Positions 1-8,285 of a stretch of 43,194 nucleotides of DNA are shown here, piece by piece. This stretch comes from Polaromonas sp. GTDB taxonomy: Bacteria; Pseudomonadota; Gammaproteobacteria; Burkholderiales; Burkholderiaceae_C. The DNA is taken from contig NZ_JAQSDN010000028.1 in assembly GCF_029945925.1 (NCBI RefSeq), forward strand, positions 1 through 43,194, written 5' to 3'. The notes under the pieces were generated by a model. The model made no database searches. It saw only the letters and a program-made list of their open reading frames with translations, and was not told where the DNA came from. A program made the position numbers and the translations under genes. Each line of letters opens with the position of its first letter. Positions within the stretch are counted from its first letter, which is position 1.

Positions 1-41
1 CGACCGTCAACGCAGCAAGGTGCTCTTTGGCCAGGGCTTAT

Positions 42-233
42 TCAGCGTAGCCTTAGCAGCGCCACCGCCTTCTCTGCGACGGTTAGGTCTGATGTCTTGA
101 GGTCGTGCTTGACGGTCTTGCCGCTATATCGGCCTGCCAGCTTGGACGGAACTGCCCGCTGGTACATGATTGTGTTGCCACGGCGATAAGTATTTTTCAG
201 GGTCACGGAAAGTAACCCGAAGGTCATGTGCAT
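42..233 (-). pseudogene. Tyrosine-type integrase, N-terminal fragment
   Basis: This is a 63-codon open stretch starting at the ATG at 233 and stopping at a TGA at 42-44. The peptide has the pattern YRRGNTIMYQRAVPSKL followed by a short KHDLKTSD segment, which resembles the DUF6538-type N-terminal domain found at the start of many phage and island tyrosine recombinases. Full-length integrases have about 350-450 residues, so everything after the N-terminal domain, including the catalytic R-H-R-Y residues, is missing from this frame. Bases 1-41 do not restore an obvious continuation. It lies about 85 bases beyond the 3' end of tRNA-Thr and reads away from it, the usual place for an integrase that targets a tRNA. 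I infer a decayed mobile element. The family assignment rests on a short pattern only. Confidence 0.5.
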
Positions 234-277
234 GGATAGATACCACTGGTTCTACCACACTGAAGACCCTTGAATCA

Positions 278-310
278 CCCCGGAAGTCCCTGTTTATAAG
301 GCTTCCGGGG
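278..310 (-). other. Stem-loop between tRNA-Thr and integrase relic
   Basis: A perfect 9-bp stem (CCCCGGAAG at 278-286 against CTTCCGGGG at 302-310) encloses a 15-base AT-rich loop. It lies 9 bases beyond the CCA end of tRNA-Thr. No T-run follows on the minus strand, so it is a weak candidate for an intrinsic terminator. It could instead be a processing structure or part of an old recombination site. The rest of 234-318 shows no gene. Confidence 0.4.
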
Positions 311-318
311 GATTTAGA

Positions 319-394
319 TGGTGCCGGAGAGATGAATCGAACACCCGACCTTCTCATTACGAATGAGCTGCTCTACCGACTGAGCTACACCGGC
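319..394 (-). tRNA. tRNA-Thr (anticodon CGT)
   Basis: Read on the minus strand, the gene starts GCCGGTGTAGCTCAG and folds as a cloverleaf. The D-arm is GCTC with loop AGTCGGTA. The anticodon stem carries loop TTCGTAA, giving anticodon CGT. The T-arm has loop TTCGATT. The 3' CCA is encoded. Length is 76 bases. One acceptor pair (6-67) is a T-T mismatch. Bacterial tRNA-Thr(CGT) has nearly the same D and anticodon arms. The next gene upstream is fbp, whose stop codon lies 24 bases before the tRNA 5' end, so the promoter must lie inside fbp. Confidence 0.95.
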
Positions 395-416
395 GTTTTC
401 CTGAATTCAGCCTGCG

Positions 417-422
417 ATTATA
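417..422 (-). promoter_or_regulatory. Likely -10 box for tRNA-Thr, on the fbp stop codon
   Basis: The minus strand reads TATAAT at 422-417, exactly the sigma-70 -10 consensus, 22 bases before the tRNA 5' end. It overlaps the TAA stop codon of fbp (420-418). No good -35 hexamer is visible 17 bases further upstream, so the promoter would be weak, extended or factor-dependent. Confidence 0.45.
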
Positions 423-1425
423 GCTTGGCGTGGTAGGCGGTGACGCGCTCGACTTCGTTCTTCGAGCCCAGGAGCACGCTGACACGTTCGTGCAGCTTGC
501 CGGGCTGGATGTCCAGGATGCGCTGGTGGCCGTTGGTGGCGGCGCCGCCGGCCTGCTCGATCAGCCAGCTCATCGGGTTGGCCTCGTACAGCAGGCGCAG
601 CTTGCCGGCCTTTTCGGGCTCGCGTTTGTCCCAGGGGTACATGAAGATGCCGCCGCGACACAAAATGCGGTGCACGTCGGCCACCATGGCGGCCACCCAG
701 CGCATGTTGAAGTCCTTGCCGCGCGGGCCGTCCTTGCCGGCCAGCAGTTCGTCCACGTAGCGTTTCACCGGCGCGTCCCAGTGCCGCATGTTGCTCATGT
801 TGATGGCGAACTCTTTCGTGTCTTCGGGGATACGCACGTTTTCCTCGATCAGCACGAACGAGCCCTGTTCGCGGTCCAGCGTGAACATGGCCACGCCGTC
901 GCCCACCGTCAGCACCAGCGTGGTCTGCGGGCCGTAGATGCAGTAGCCCGCGGCCACCTGCTTGTTGCCGGCCTGCAGGAAGTCGCCTTCATCGACACCG
1001 CGGTCGTCCTCGGGCATTTTCAGCACGCTGAAGATGGTGCCTATGCTGACGTTGATGTCGATGTTGCTGGAACCATCGAGCGGGTCGAACAGCAGCAGGT
1101 ATTCGCCTTGCGGGTAGCGATTCGGCACCACGTAAATGCCTTCCATTTCCTCGCTGGCCATGCCGGCCAGGTGGCCGCCCCATTCGTTGGCTTCGATCAG
1201 CACCTCGTTGGCGATGATGTCGAGTTTTTTCTGCATCTCGCCCTGCACGTTTTCGCTGTCGGCGCTGCCCATCACACTGCCAAGCGCGCCCTTGTTGACG
1301 GCCCGGCTGATGCTTTTGCAGGCGCGGGCCACCACTTCCAGCAGCAGGCGCAGCTGCGCGGGAATGTGGCCGTCGATGCGCTGCTGCTCGATCAGGTAAC
1401 GCGTCAGTGAAACTTTGGAACTCAT
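418..1425 (-). CDS. fbp: Fructose-1,6-bisphosphatase, class I
   Basis: This cytosolic enzyme hydrolyses fructose-1,6-bisphosphate to fructose-6-phosphate in gluconeogenesis and, where present, the Calvin cycle. The 335-residue product is normal for class I enzymes. The metal-binding loop DPLDGSSN is at residues 114-121, preceded by SEEMEG near 91-96 with its catalytic glutamates. The substrate-side helix [10 protein letters not shown] is near the C terminus. The ATG at 1425 follows a purine-rich GAGTCCTC stretch; no strong alternative start is seen. The gene is third in the minus-strand run prfB-pepN-fbp and is separated from pepN by about 150 bases that include a dispersed repeat, so it may have its own promoter. 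Downstream is tRNA-Thr. Confidence 0.95.
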   Translation of the reverse strand: MSSKVSLTRYLIEQQRIDGHIPAQLRLLLEVVARACKSISRAVNKGALGSVMGSADSENVQGEMQKKLDIIANEVLIEANEWGGHLAGMASEEMEGIYVVPNRYPQGEYLLLFDPLDGSSNIDINVSIGTIFSVLKMPEDDRGVDEGDFLQAGNKQVAAGYCIYGPQTTLVLTVGDGVAMFTLDREQGSFVLIEENVRIPEDTKEFAINMSNMRHWDAPVKRYVDELLAGKDGPRGKDFNMRWVAAMVADVHRILCRGGIFMYPWDKREPEKAGKLRLLYEANPMSWLIEQAGGAATNGHQRILDIQPGKLHERVSVLLGSKNEVERVTAYHAKL

Positions 1426-1486
1426 GAGGACTCCAGTCGGCGAAATTAAAAGGTCAGGGCAGCCACCAGTGGGCTATACCAGTAAG

Positions 1487-1574
1487 GGCCGCGGAACCGG
1501 CTCTGCCGGGCCGCAGGCGCAGCGGCCCCCTCGGGGGGCAGAGTAGTACACGAAGTGACAAGCGTGGGGGCCAT
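1487..1574 (-). repeat. Dispersed GC-rich 3'-end repeat, copy 1
   Basis: On the minus strand it begins ATGGCCCCCACGCTTG directly after the pepN stop codon, passes through an ACTTCGTGTACT segment, a GCCCCCCGAGGGGGC hairpin and a second hairpin, CCGGCAGAGCCGG. Copies with the same order of elements occur at 4311-4383 and 20125-20213, with more diverged ones at 14656-14723, 14783-14871 and 18058-18140. The hairpins could stop transcription or protect mRNA 3' ends. There is no gene in 1426-1574. Confidence 0.8.
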
Positions 1575-4268
1575 TCAGTCGGCCAGTGCGCGTGTGACGA
1601 CCTCGTGCGTGTCCTTGCTCAGATCGGTGCGGGCGGCGACGCGGGCAATGGCTTCGCGGGCGGCGCTGCGGTAGGGCTCGGCCAGCTTGCTCCAGCGGTC
1701 CAGCGCGCGCGCCAGGCGTGCCGCCACCTGCGGGTTGATGGCGTCGAGCTCGATCACGCGTTCGCTCCAGAACACATAGCCCGCCGCGTCCGTGCGGTGG
1801 AACGCGGCCGGGTTGCCCTGGCAGTAGGTGCTGACGACGCTGCGCGCGCGGTTCGGGTTGCGCAGGCTGAAGTCGGCATGTTTCATCAGCTGTTTCACGG
1901 CCGGCAGGATGTTGCCACCACGGTCCGGCGCGCTGGTCTGCAGGCTGAACCATTTGTCGATGACCAGCGCCTCGTCCTTGAACATGGCATGGAAGCGCTG
2001 CAGCGCCTCGGCGGCCAGCGGGTGGCCGCTGGACACCAGGGCGGCCAGCGCATTGAAACGGTCGGTCATGTTGCCGGCGTCCTTGAAACGCTGGTAGGTC
2101 TTGCCGGGCCAGACCGCATCACCGCTGGCGACGGCGGCCAGGCACAGCTGCGTCAGCGCCATGCCGGCCAGGGCGCGGCGGCCCGAGGACAGCGGGTCGG
2201 GCGTGTAGGCGCCGGTGTCGTGGTTGGCCTCGTACGTGGCTTCCCAGTTGGCCTGCAGTGCTGTTGCGAGCTGCAGGCGCATGGCTTCGCGCACCGCATG
2301 GATGCGCTGCGGGTCCACCACGTCGAGCTGCTCGGCCATGTAGGTTTCCGACGGCAGGGTCAGCACCAGGTCCTTGAAGGCGGCGTCCAGCGCCGGGTCG
2401 CGCAGCACGCTGCGCATGGCGTCGATATAAGCGTCATTCAGGGGCTGGGCGCCCACCGGATAAGCGGAGGCCGCTATTGATTTAATAGCGCTTCGAACCG
2501 CCAGGCGTTGCCCGGCCTCCCAGCGGTTGAAGGGGTCGCTGTCGTGGGCCAGCAGGTGCAGCAGCTGCGCGTCGCTGTAGTCGAACTCCAGCACCACCGG
2601 CGCGCTGAAACCGCGCAGGATGGACGGTACGGGCTCGACGTCCACGTTGACAAAACGCAGGGTCTCGCTGGCCCCGGTCAGCACAAAGGTGCGCGGGCCG
2701 GCCACGGCCTCAAGCTCGCCTTCGAGTTGCAGCGGCAGGTCGGCACTGTCGGCGCCGAGCAGGCCCAGGCCCACGGGAATCACAAAGGGCTCCTTGGCCG
2801 ACTGGCCGGGCGTGGGGGCGCAGCTTTGCGCCAGGCTCAAGGTGTAGCTGCGCGCGGCGGCGTCGTACACGCCTTCGGCATGCACGCGCGGCGTGCCGGC
2901 CTGGCTGTACCAGCGCTTGAACTGCGGCAGCAGGCGCGCCAGATCGGAGGCCGGGTTGGCGTCGGCAATCGCCTGCGCAAAGTCGTCGCAGGTCACGGCC
3001 TGGCCGTCGTGGCGCTCGAAGTAGAGTTTCATGCCCCGGGCAAAACCGTCCCTGCCAACAAGGGTCTGCATCATGCGCACGACTTCGGCGCCTTTTTCGT
3101 AAATGGTGACGGTGTAGAAGTTGCTGATCTCGATGTAGCTGTCGGGCCGCACCGGGTGCGACATCGGGCCGGCGTCTTCGGGGAACTGCGCGGTGCGCAG
3201 CACCCGCACGTCCTCGATGCGTTTGACGGCGCGGGCCGAGGGTTCACCACAGAGGTCTTGGCTGAATTCCTGATCGCGGAACACCGTCAGGCCTTCCTTG
3301 AGGCTCAGCTGGAACCAGTCGCGGCAGGTGATGCGGTTGCCGGTCCAGTTGTGGAAGTACTCGTGGCCGACCACACTTTCGATGTTCGAATAATCGGTGT
3401 CGGTCGCGGTGGCCTGGTTCGCCAGCACGTACTTGGTGTTGAAGATGTTCAGGCCCTTGTTTTCCATGGCGCCCATGTTGAAGTCGCTGGTCGCGACAAT
3501 CATGAAACGCTCCAGGTCCAGGCTGAGGCCGAAGCGCGCTTCGTCCCACGCCACCGAATGCATCAGCGAGTTCATCGCGTGTTCGGTCTTGTCCAGGTCG
3601 CCGGGGCGCACATAGACCTGCAGCAGGTGGTCCACCCCGGCACGCGAGGTGATGCGCTGCTCGCGCGCCACCAGCTGGCCGGCCACCAGCGCAAACAGGT
3701 AGGCGGGTTTTTTGTGCGGGTCCACCCACTTCGCAAAGTGGCGCCCGCCTTCGAGTTCGCCCTGCTCGACCAGGTTGCCGTTGGACAGCAGCACCGGGTA
3801 CCTGGCCTTGTCGGCGCGCAGCGTCACGGTGTAGCTGGCCATCACGTCGGGGCGGTCCAGGAAGTAGGTGACGCGGCGAAAGCCTTCGGCCTCGCACTGG
3901 GTGAAGAAGGAGTCGTTGCTGACGTACAGGCCCATCAGCTTGGTGTTTTTGGCCGGGGCGCAGGTGGTGAAAATTTCCAGCTCGAAGGGCTCGGGGCCCA
4001 GCGGCAGGTTTTCCAGCACCAGTTTCTCGCCGTCCATCTTGAACGAGGTGCCCTGGCCGTTGACCAGCACGCGCGCCAGGTTGAGTTCTTCACCGTCGAG
4101 TTTCAGGGGCTGGGCCGGCACGTCGGCATTGCGCCGCAGCGTCATCTTGTTGAGCACACGCGTCTTGGCCGGGTCCAGGTCAAAACACAGGTCGACGGTG
4201 TCGATCCAGTAGGCGGGGGCAACGTAGTCTGCACGGTGGATGGCCGTGGCTTGTCCTTCACGCAGCAT
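1575..4268 (-). CDS. pepN: Aminopeptidase N (M1 family zinc metalloprotease)
   Basis: PepN removes N-terminal residues from peptides in the cytosol during protein turnover. The product has 897 residues, close to the 870-900 usual for bacterial PepN. The GAMEN substrate-anchoring motif is at 266-270, the zinc motif HEYFH at 302-306, and the third zinc ligand is the glutamate of KEGL at 325. The C-terminal alpha-helical domain typical of the family follows. I chose the ATG at 4268, preceded by AGGAACCC; the frame stays open another 40 codons upstream, but those codons run through a dispersed repeat and look non-coding. Residues around 590-601 (SAIKSIAAS) are encoded by a copy of the GCTATTAAATCAATAGC repeat, an apparent in-frame insertion. 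The gene follows prfB. Confidence 0.95.
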   Translation of the reverse strand: MLREGQATAIHRADYVAPAYWIDTVDLCFDLDPAKTRVLNKMTLRRNADVPAQPLKLDGEELNLARVLVNGQGTSFKMDGEKLVLENLPLGPEPFELEIFTTCAPAKNTKLMGLYVSNDSFFTQCEAEGFRRVTYFLDRPDVMASYTVTLRADKARYPVLLSNGNLVEQGELEGGRHFAKWVDPHKKPAYLFALVAGQLVAREQRITSRAGVDHLLQVYVRPGDLDKTEHAMNSLMHSVAWDEARFGLSLDLERFMIVATSDFNMGAMENKGLNIFNTKYVLANQATATDTDYSNIESVVGHEYFHNWTGNRITCRDWFQLSLKEGLTVFRDQEFSQDLCGEPSARAVKRIEDVRVLRTAQFPEDAGPMSHPVRPDSYIEISNFYTVTIYEKGAEVVRMMQTLVGRDGFARGMKLYFERHDGQAVTCDDFAQAIADANPASDLARLLPQFKRWYSQAGTPRVHAEGVYDAAARSYTLSLAQSCAPTPGQSAKEPFVIPVGLGLLGADSADLPLQLEGELEAVAGPRTFVLTGASETLRFVNVDVEPVPSILRGFSAPVVLEFDYSDAQLLHLLAHDSDPFNRWEAGQRLAVRSAIKSIAASAYPVGAQPLNDAYIDAMRSVLRDPALDAAFKDLVLTLPSETYMAEQLDVVDPQRIHAVREAMRLQLATALQANWEATYEANHDTGAYTPDPLSSGRRALAGMALTQLCLAAVASGDAVWPGKTYQRFKDAGNMTDRFNALAALVSSGHPLAAEALQRFHAMFKDEALVIDKWFSLQTSAPDRGGNILPAVKQLMKHADFSLRNPNRARSVVSTYCQGNPAAFHRTDAAGYVFWSERVIELDAINPQVAARLARALDRWSKLAEPYRSAAREAIARVAARTDLSKDTHEVVTRALAD
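2466..2500 (-). repeat. ATAGCT-type dispersed repeat inside pepN
   Basis: The minus strand reads GCTATTAAATCAATAGCGGC, an imperfect palindrome matching the core of the repeats at 19335, 21841 and 36212 (GCTATCAAATCAATAGCTGC type). It lies within the pepN reading frame without breaking it, encoding part of SAIKSIAAS in the C-terminal helical domain. Confidence 0.6.
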
Positions 4269-4310
4269 GGTGGGTTCCTGAAAAGTGGGGGTAATGGGCT
4301 GAGTCGCCGC

Positions 4311-4383
4311 CGGGCCGCCCCAAGGCGACTGCGGCCCCCCCGGGGGGCAGAGAAGTACACGAAGTGACGAGCGTGGGGGCCAT
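4311..4383 (-). repeat. Dispersed GC-rich 3'-end repeat, copy 2
   Basis: It starts one base after the prfB stop codon on the minus strand with ATGGCCCCCACGCTCG, then ACTTCGTGTACTT and a CTGCCCCCCGGGGGGGC hairpin, the same order as copy 1. It ends about 40 bases before the pepN start. It may separate prfB and pepN expression. Confidence 0.75.
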
Positions 4384-4384
4384 A

Positions 4385-5489
4385 TCAAACGCCCTGCTTG
4401 AGCGAAGCTTCAATGAACGGGTCGAGGTCGCCGTCGAGCACCTTCTGGGTGGCCGAGGTTTCGTAGTTGGTGCGCAAGTCCTTGATGCGGCTCTGGTCCA
4501 GCACGTAGCTGCGGATCTGGTGGCCCCAGCCCACGTCGGTCTTGTTGTCCTCGAGCTTTTGCTGGGCTTCCTGCTGTTTGCGCAGCTCGAAATCGTAGAG
4601 CTTGGAGCGCAGGCGTTTCCAGGCCACGTCGCGGTTGCCGTGCTGCGAACGGCCGTCCTGGCACTGCACCACGATACCCGTTGGCAGGTGGGTCAGGCGC
4701 ACGGCCGAGTCGGTCTTGTTGATGTGCTGGCCGCCGGCGCCCGACGCGCGGTAGGTGTCGGTGCGCACATCGGAAGGGTTGATCTCGATCTCGATTGAGT
4801 CGTCGATCTCGGGGTAGACAAACACCGAGGCAAACGAGGTGTGGCGCCCGCCCGACGAGTCGAACGGCGACTTGCGCACCAGGCGGTGCACGCCGGTTTC
4901 GGTGCGCAGCAGGCCAAAGGCGTATTCGCCCTCGATCCTGATGGTGGCGCCCTTGATGCCGGCGGTGTCGCCCGCGGTCTCGTCCTCGATCTGGGTCTTG
5001 AAGCCCTTGCGCTCGGCGTACTTGAGGTACTGGCGCAGCAGCATGCTGGCCCAGTCGCAGGCTTCGGTGCCGCCAGCGCCGGCCTGGATGTCCAGGAAGG
5101 CGTTGAGCGGGTCGGCCGGGTTGTTGAACATCCGGCGAAATTCCATTTTCTCGACTTCCACCGCGACCTTGACGGCGTCTTCTTCAATGGCCAGCATGCC
5201 GGCGTCGTCGCTTTCGGCCTTGGACATCTCGAAGAGTTCGGTGTTGTCGGCCAGCTCGGAGCTCAGGCGGTCGATCACATGGACCACGTCCTCGAGCGAC
5301 TTTTTTTCCCGGCCGAGTTCCTGGGCGCGCTTGGGGTTGTCCCAGACTTTCGGGTCTTCCAGCGCGGCGTTGACTTCGCTTAATTTACGTTCTTTGGCAG
5401 GGTAGTCAAAGATACCCCCGAAGCTCGTTGACCCGGTTGCTCAGGTCTGCGAGCTGGTTGCCGATGATATTGATGTGTTCTGCGTCCAT
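4385..5489 (-). CDS. prfB: Peptide chain release factor 2 (programmed +1 frameshift)
   Basis: RF2 releases finished proteins at UGA and UAA codons on the ribosome. Translation starts at the ATG at 5489 (AGGA seven bases upstream) and runs 27 codons to an in-frame TGA at 5408-5406. A +1 shift there continues into the main frame and gives 367 residues, normal for the family. The stop-recognition tripeptide SPF is at 207-209 and the catalytic GGQ at 252-254 in SGAGGQHIN. If only the open frame after the shift is considered the gene would wrongly appear to start near 5287. RF2 levels set frameshift efficiency, so the gene regulates itself. The usual partner lysS is not downstream; pepN is. Confidence 0.96.
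5405..5423 (-). promoter_or_regulatory. RF2 programmed frameshift site
   Basis: The minus strand reads CTTCGGGGGTATCTTTGAC. This is the classic prfB element: an internal Shine-Dalgarno-like run (here CGGGGG in place of AGGGGG) three bases before CTT-TGA-C, where the peptidyl-tRNA slips +1 from CUU to UUU. The C after TGA weakens termination. Confidence 0.95.
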
Positions 5490-5551
5490 GGGAAAGTCCT
5501 GTCCTGGTATCTGGGGTTCAATCCGGCATTTTCTCATGCTCCGGCGCGCAG

Positions 5552-5597
5552 GCCCGCCAGAAGGGCTTGCCGGCCGGATTGGCCCTTGCAGGCGGGC
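5552..5597 (-). terminator. Nested stem-loop after the REC-kinase gene
   Basis: An outer stem GCCCGCC (5552-5558) with GGCGGGC (5591-5597) encloses an inner stem AAGGGC (5561-5566) with GCCCTT (5582-5587). It begins directly after the stop codon of the kinase gene. No T-run follows, so it may be a factor-dependent end or an mRNA-stabilising structure between the kinase operon and prfB. Confidence 0.45.
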
Positions 5598-6803
5598 TCA
5601 GGGAATGGGGGCTGCCGGGGGCGTCAGGGGCAGGGTGACGGTGAACACGGAGCCCTCGCCCTGGCGGCTTTCCACGCTGATGCTGCCGCCGTGGGCTTCC
5701 ACGAGCTGGCGGGTGATGAACAGGCCCAGGCCCAGCCCGCCGGTACCGTCGTCGCTGGCGACGCGCGAGAACTGCTCGAAAATGCGCTGCTGGTCCGGCG
5801 CGGAAATGCCCCGGCCCTGGTCGCGCACGGAAATGCACGCCCCCTGGGGCAGCAGGCGCAGGCTGACCTCCACCGGTTTGCCCTCGCCATAACGCAGCGC
5901 GTTGGTCAGCAGGTTGATCACCACCTGCTCGATCCTGAATTCGTCCCACAGGGCCGTGACCGGCTGGCCGGCATCGAGGGTGATGGGGCTACCGGCGGCC
6001 GCGGCCTGGTTGGTAAGGTTTTCCACCACACGGGCCAGCAGGGCCGACAGTTCCATGGGCACGCGCCGGATGGACAGCTGCTTGCTGTTGATGCGCGAGG
6101 CGTCCATCATGTCGTCGATCAGGCGCATCATGGCCTCGATCTGGCGCCGGTCACGCGCCACCATGGCGTGCAGGTAGGGCAGGTCGAAGATATCCGCTCG
6201 GCCCCGGTCCAGCTGCATCTTGCGCAATTGCGACTCCAGGTACAGCGTGTTGAGCGGCGTGCGCAGTTCGTGGGTGGCCATGGAGATGAAGTCGTCGCGC
6301 GTGCGGACGGCGGCCTGCAGCTCGCCCTGCGTGGCCGTCAATTGCTGCATCAGCAGCTCCTGCTCCTTGCGGCTTTTCTCCAGCGCCTCGACCTGCCGGC
6401 GGGTTTCCATGCGCTGGCTGTACAGGTCCACAAAGACGTTGACCTTGCTGCGGACGGCATCCACGTCCAGCGGCTTGTAGAGAAAGTCCACCGCGCCGGT
6501 TTCGTAGCCGGTGAAAGCGTAGTTCTGTTCCTTGCCGGCGGCGGTGACAAAAATGATGGGAATCTGCCGGGTTTTCCCGGTGCCGCGCATCAGCTCGGCC
6601 AGCTCGAAGCCGCTCATGCCCGGCATCTGCACGTCCAGGATGGCCAGCGCAAACTCGTGTTCGAGCAGCAGGTCCAGCGCTTCCTCGCCGGAGCTGGCCT
6701 GGAAGATTTCCCGGCCGTCCCGGCGAATCAGCGCATTGAGCGCCAGCAGGTTGCCGGGCAGGTCGTCGACGATCAGGACTTTCGCAGCGTCAGGTGTTCG
6801 CAT
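5598..6803 (-). CDS. Response regulator-histidine kinase fusion (REC-HisKA-HATPase)
   Basis: This is a soluble two-component protein of 401 residues. An N-terminal receiver domain (about 8-125) has the acidic pair in LIVDD, the phospho-acceptor aspartate D57 in AILDVQMPG and the lysine in LYKPLD. A short coiled coil (130-165) leads to a HisKA domain with H178 in [10 protein letters not shown] and an ATPase domain with NALRYGEG, DQGRGI and GLGLGLF. There is no membrane segment or output domain, so the receiver probably controls the attached kinase. I chose the ATG at 6803, overlapping the cheB end by 14 bases; a TTG 12 bases earlier is possible. It is the last gene of an operon with the hybrid kinase, cheR and cheB. 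The stimulus and partner regulator are not visible. Confidence 0.85.
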   Translation of the reverse strand: MRTPDAAKVLIVDDLPGNLLALNALIRRDGREIFQASSGEEALDLLLEHEFALAILDVQMPGMSGFELAELMRGTGKTRQIPIIFVTAAGKEQNYAFTGYETGAVDFLYKPLDVDAVRSKVNVFVDLYSQRMETRRQVEALEKSRKEQELLMQQLTATQGELQAAVRTRDDFISMATHELRTPLNTLYLESQLRKMQLDRGRADIFDLPYLHAMVARDRRQIEAMMRLIDDMMDASRINSKQLSIRRVPMELSALLARVVENLTNQAAAAGSPITLDAGQPVTALWDEFRIEQVVINLLTNALRYGEGKPVEVSLRLLPQGACISVRDQGRGISAPDQQRIFEQFSRVASDDGTGGLGLGLFITRQLVEAHGGSISVESRQGEGSVFTVTLPLTPPAAPIP

Positions 6804-7395
6804 GGTTTTGGTCAAGTTGGATGAGCAGTTGCCGGATACCGTCCAGCGTGAGAATCAGGTTCGGTTTGAGCTTGCGGATCGCCGCTTGCGGCATGGTGGC
6901 GACCTGGGCTTCCGCCGGGTCCTGCACCGCGGTGAGGCCGCCGCGCTGCTTGATGCGGGCCAGGCCCGCGGCGCCATCAAAATTGGCGCCGGTGAGAAGG
7001 ATGCCCGCCAGGCTGGCGCCATAGGCGTCGGCGGCGGACTCCATCAGCACGTCGATCGACGGCCGTGAATAGTTGACGGGTTCTTCGCAGCTGAGCGAAA
7101 AAGTCCGGTCCGTCTCGATGGACAGGTGGTAGCCGGACCCGGCGAAATACAGGGTGGACGGGGCGATGGTTTCCTTGTCGGCGGCCTCCCGCACGGTCAT
7201 GCCCAGCCTTTGCTGGAAGACGTCTGCCAGCCGGCTGTCACGCTCTTTCGGGAGATGCAGCACCGCGATGATGGGCAGAAAAAAACGCTGCGGCAGCCCT
7301 GACAGCAGGGTCAGCAAGGCGTGCACCCCGCCGGCCGAGGCGCCAATCACCACCGCCTCGACGGCATGCCTTGCTGCGACCTGCTGGATATCCAT
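6790..7395 (-). CDS. CheB-type protein-glutamate methylesterase, no receiver domain
   Basis: The product of about 201 residues is the catalytic domain of CheB only. The catalytic triad is visible as S20 in GASAGG, H47 in LHLPKERDS and D140 in TGANFDGAAG. Chemotaxis CheB has about 350 residues with an N-terminal receiver; that part is absent. The enzyme demethylates glutamate residues of sensory proteins, but no methyl-accepting protein lies nearby. The start is either the ATG at 7395, chosen here, or a TTG at 7407 that would overlap the cheR stop by four bases (TTGA); GGAGG lies about 14 bases before the ATG and only 1 base before the TTG. It sits between cheR and the REC-kinase gene, and such CheB/CheR/hybrid-kinase sets usually work outside flagellar chemotaxis. 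Confidence 0.85.
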   Translation of the reverse strand: MDIQQVAARHAVEAVVIGASAGGVHALLTLLSGLPQRFFLPIIAVLHLPKERDSRLADVFQQRLGMTVREAADKETIAPSTLYFAGSGYHLSIETDRTFSLSCEEPVNYSRPSIDVLMESAADAYGASLAGILLTGANFDGAAGLARIKQRGGLTAVQDPAEAQVATMPQAAIRKLKPNLILTLDGIRQLLIQLDQNHANT

Positions 7396-7403
7396 GAGAG
7401 GGC

Positions 7404-8285
7404 TCAAGCCTCCAGCTTGCGGAAAATCCGCTCGGGCCGGTCCAGCGGCTCAAAACGCTGGGCATAAGTCGAGAAGTCGATGCTTTCCTTGCTGCCCAGA
7501 CCCATGAAGCCGCGGTGGCTCAGCGATTCGTGAAACAGGCCCAGCGCGCGGTCCTGCAGCTTCTTGTTGAAATAAATCAGCACGTTGCGGCAGAGCACCA
7601 GCTGGGTTTCCGAAAACACGCTGTCCGTGGCCAGGCTGTGGTCGGCGAAGGTGATGTTGTCGCGCAGGGACTTGTCGAAAACCGCCGCATCGTAAGCGGC
7701 CGTGTAGTAGTCGGAAAACGCCTGCCGGCCGCCGGCGGCCTGGTAGTTGGCAGTGTGGCCCTGGATGCTGGCCAGCGAAAAAATGCCCTGGCGCGCCTTG
7801 GCCAGCGACTTGGGGTTGATGTCGGTCGCATAAATCAGGGAGCGGTCGAGCAGGCCTTCCTCCTTGAGCAGGATGGCCAGTGAATACACCTCCTCGCCGG
7901 TGCTGCAGCCCGCGACCCAGATTTTCAGCGAGGGATAGGTGCGCAGCACGGGCATGACCTGCTGGCGCAGGGCCAGGAAAAACGAGGGGTCGCGAAACAT
8001 CTCGCTGACGGGAATGGTCAGGTACTGCAGCAGCTGCATGAAGACGGCGGGGTCCTGCGCCATGGCCGCCTGCAGGGCCGGGATCGTCGGGTAGCCGAGC
8101 TGCGTGAGCGCCTTGAGCACCCGCCTTTTCTGCGACGCACCCGCGTAATCGCGGAAATCGTAGCTGTACTGGCTGTAGATGGCCTGCACCAGAAGGTGCA
8201 GGTCGGCTTCCTGGTGGTCATCCGCGGCATCACTGCCGGGGGCGCCCCCGGAGGCGGGCGAGTGGGTGTCAGGTTTTTTGGGCAT
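7404..8285 (-). CDS. CheR-type protein-glutamate methyltransferase
   Basis: This cytosolic enzyme transfers methyl groups from S-adenosylmethionine to glutamate side chains of sensory proteins. The 293-residue product starts with about 25 low-complexity residues. An N-terminal helical CheR domain follows (about 30-85), then the SAM-binding domain with GCSTGEE at 126-132, the TDINP segment, and a CRNVLIYFNKK motif typical of CheR. The ATG at 8285 abuts the stop of the hybrid kinase gene (TGA directly followed by ATG), so translation is probably coupled. The stop overlaps or nearly touches cheB. Lack of chemoreceptors or flagellar genes in the window suggests the target is the neighbouring kinase or an unlinked receptor. 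That is inference. Confidence 0.9.
   Translation of the reverse strand: MPKKPDTHSPASGGAPGSDAADDHQEADLHLLVQAIYSQYSYDFRDYAGASQKRRVLKALTQLGYPTIPALQAAMAQDPAVFMQLLQYLTIPVSEMFRDPSFFLALRQQVMPVLRTYPSLKIWVAGCSTGEEVYSLAILLKEEGLLDRSLIYATDINPKSLAKARQGIFSLASIQGHTANYQAAGGRQAFSDYYTAAYDAAVFDKSLRDNITFADHSLATDSVFSETQLVLCRNVLIYFNKKLQDRALGLFHESLSHRGFMGLGSKESIDFSTYAQRFEPLDRPERIFRKLEA

Noticed and set aside
2508..4367. Long open frame (619 codons) antisense to pepN
   Set aside because: It mirrors pepN in GC-rich DNA with third-position bias, has a histidine/glutamine/valine-rich composition and shows no family motif.
4385..5287. prfB starting at the GTG at 5287
   Set aside because: The programmed frameshift element and the first 27 codons with a good ribosome site are present upstream.
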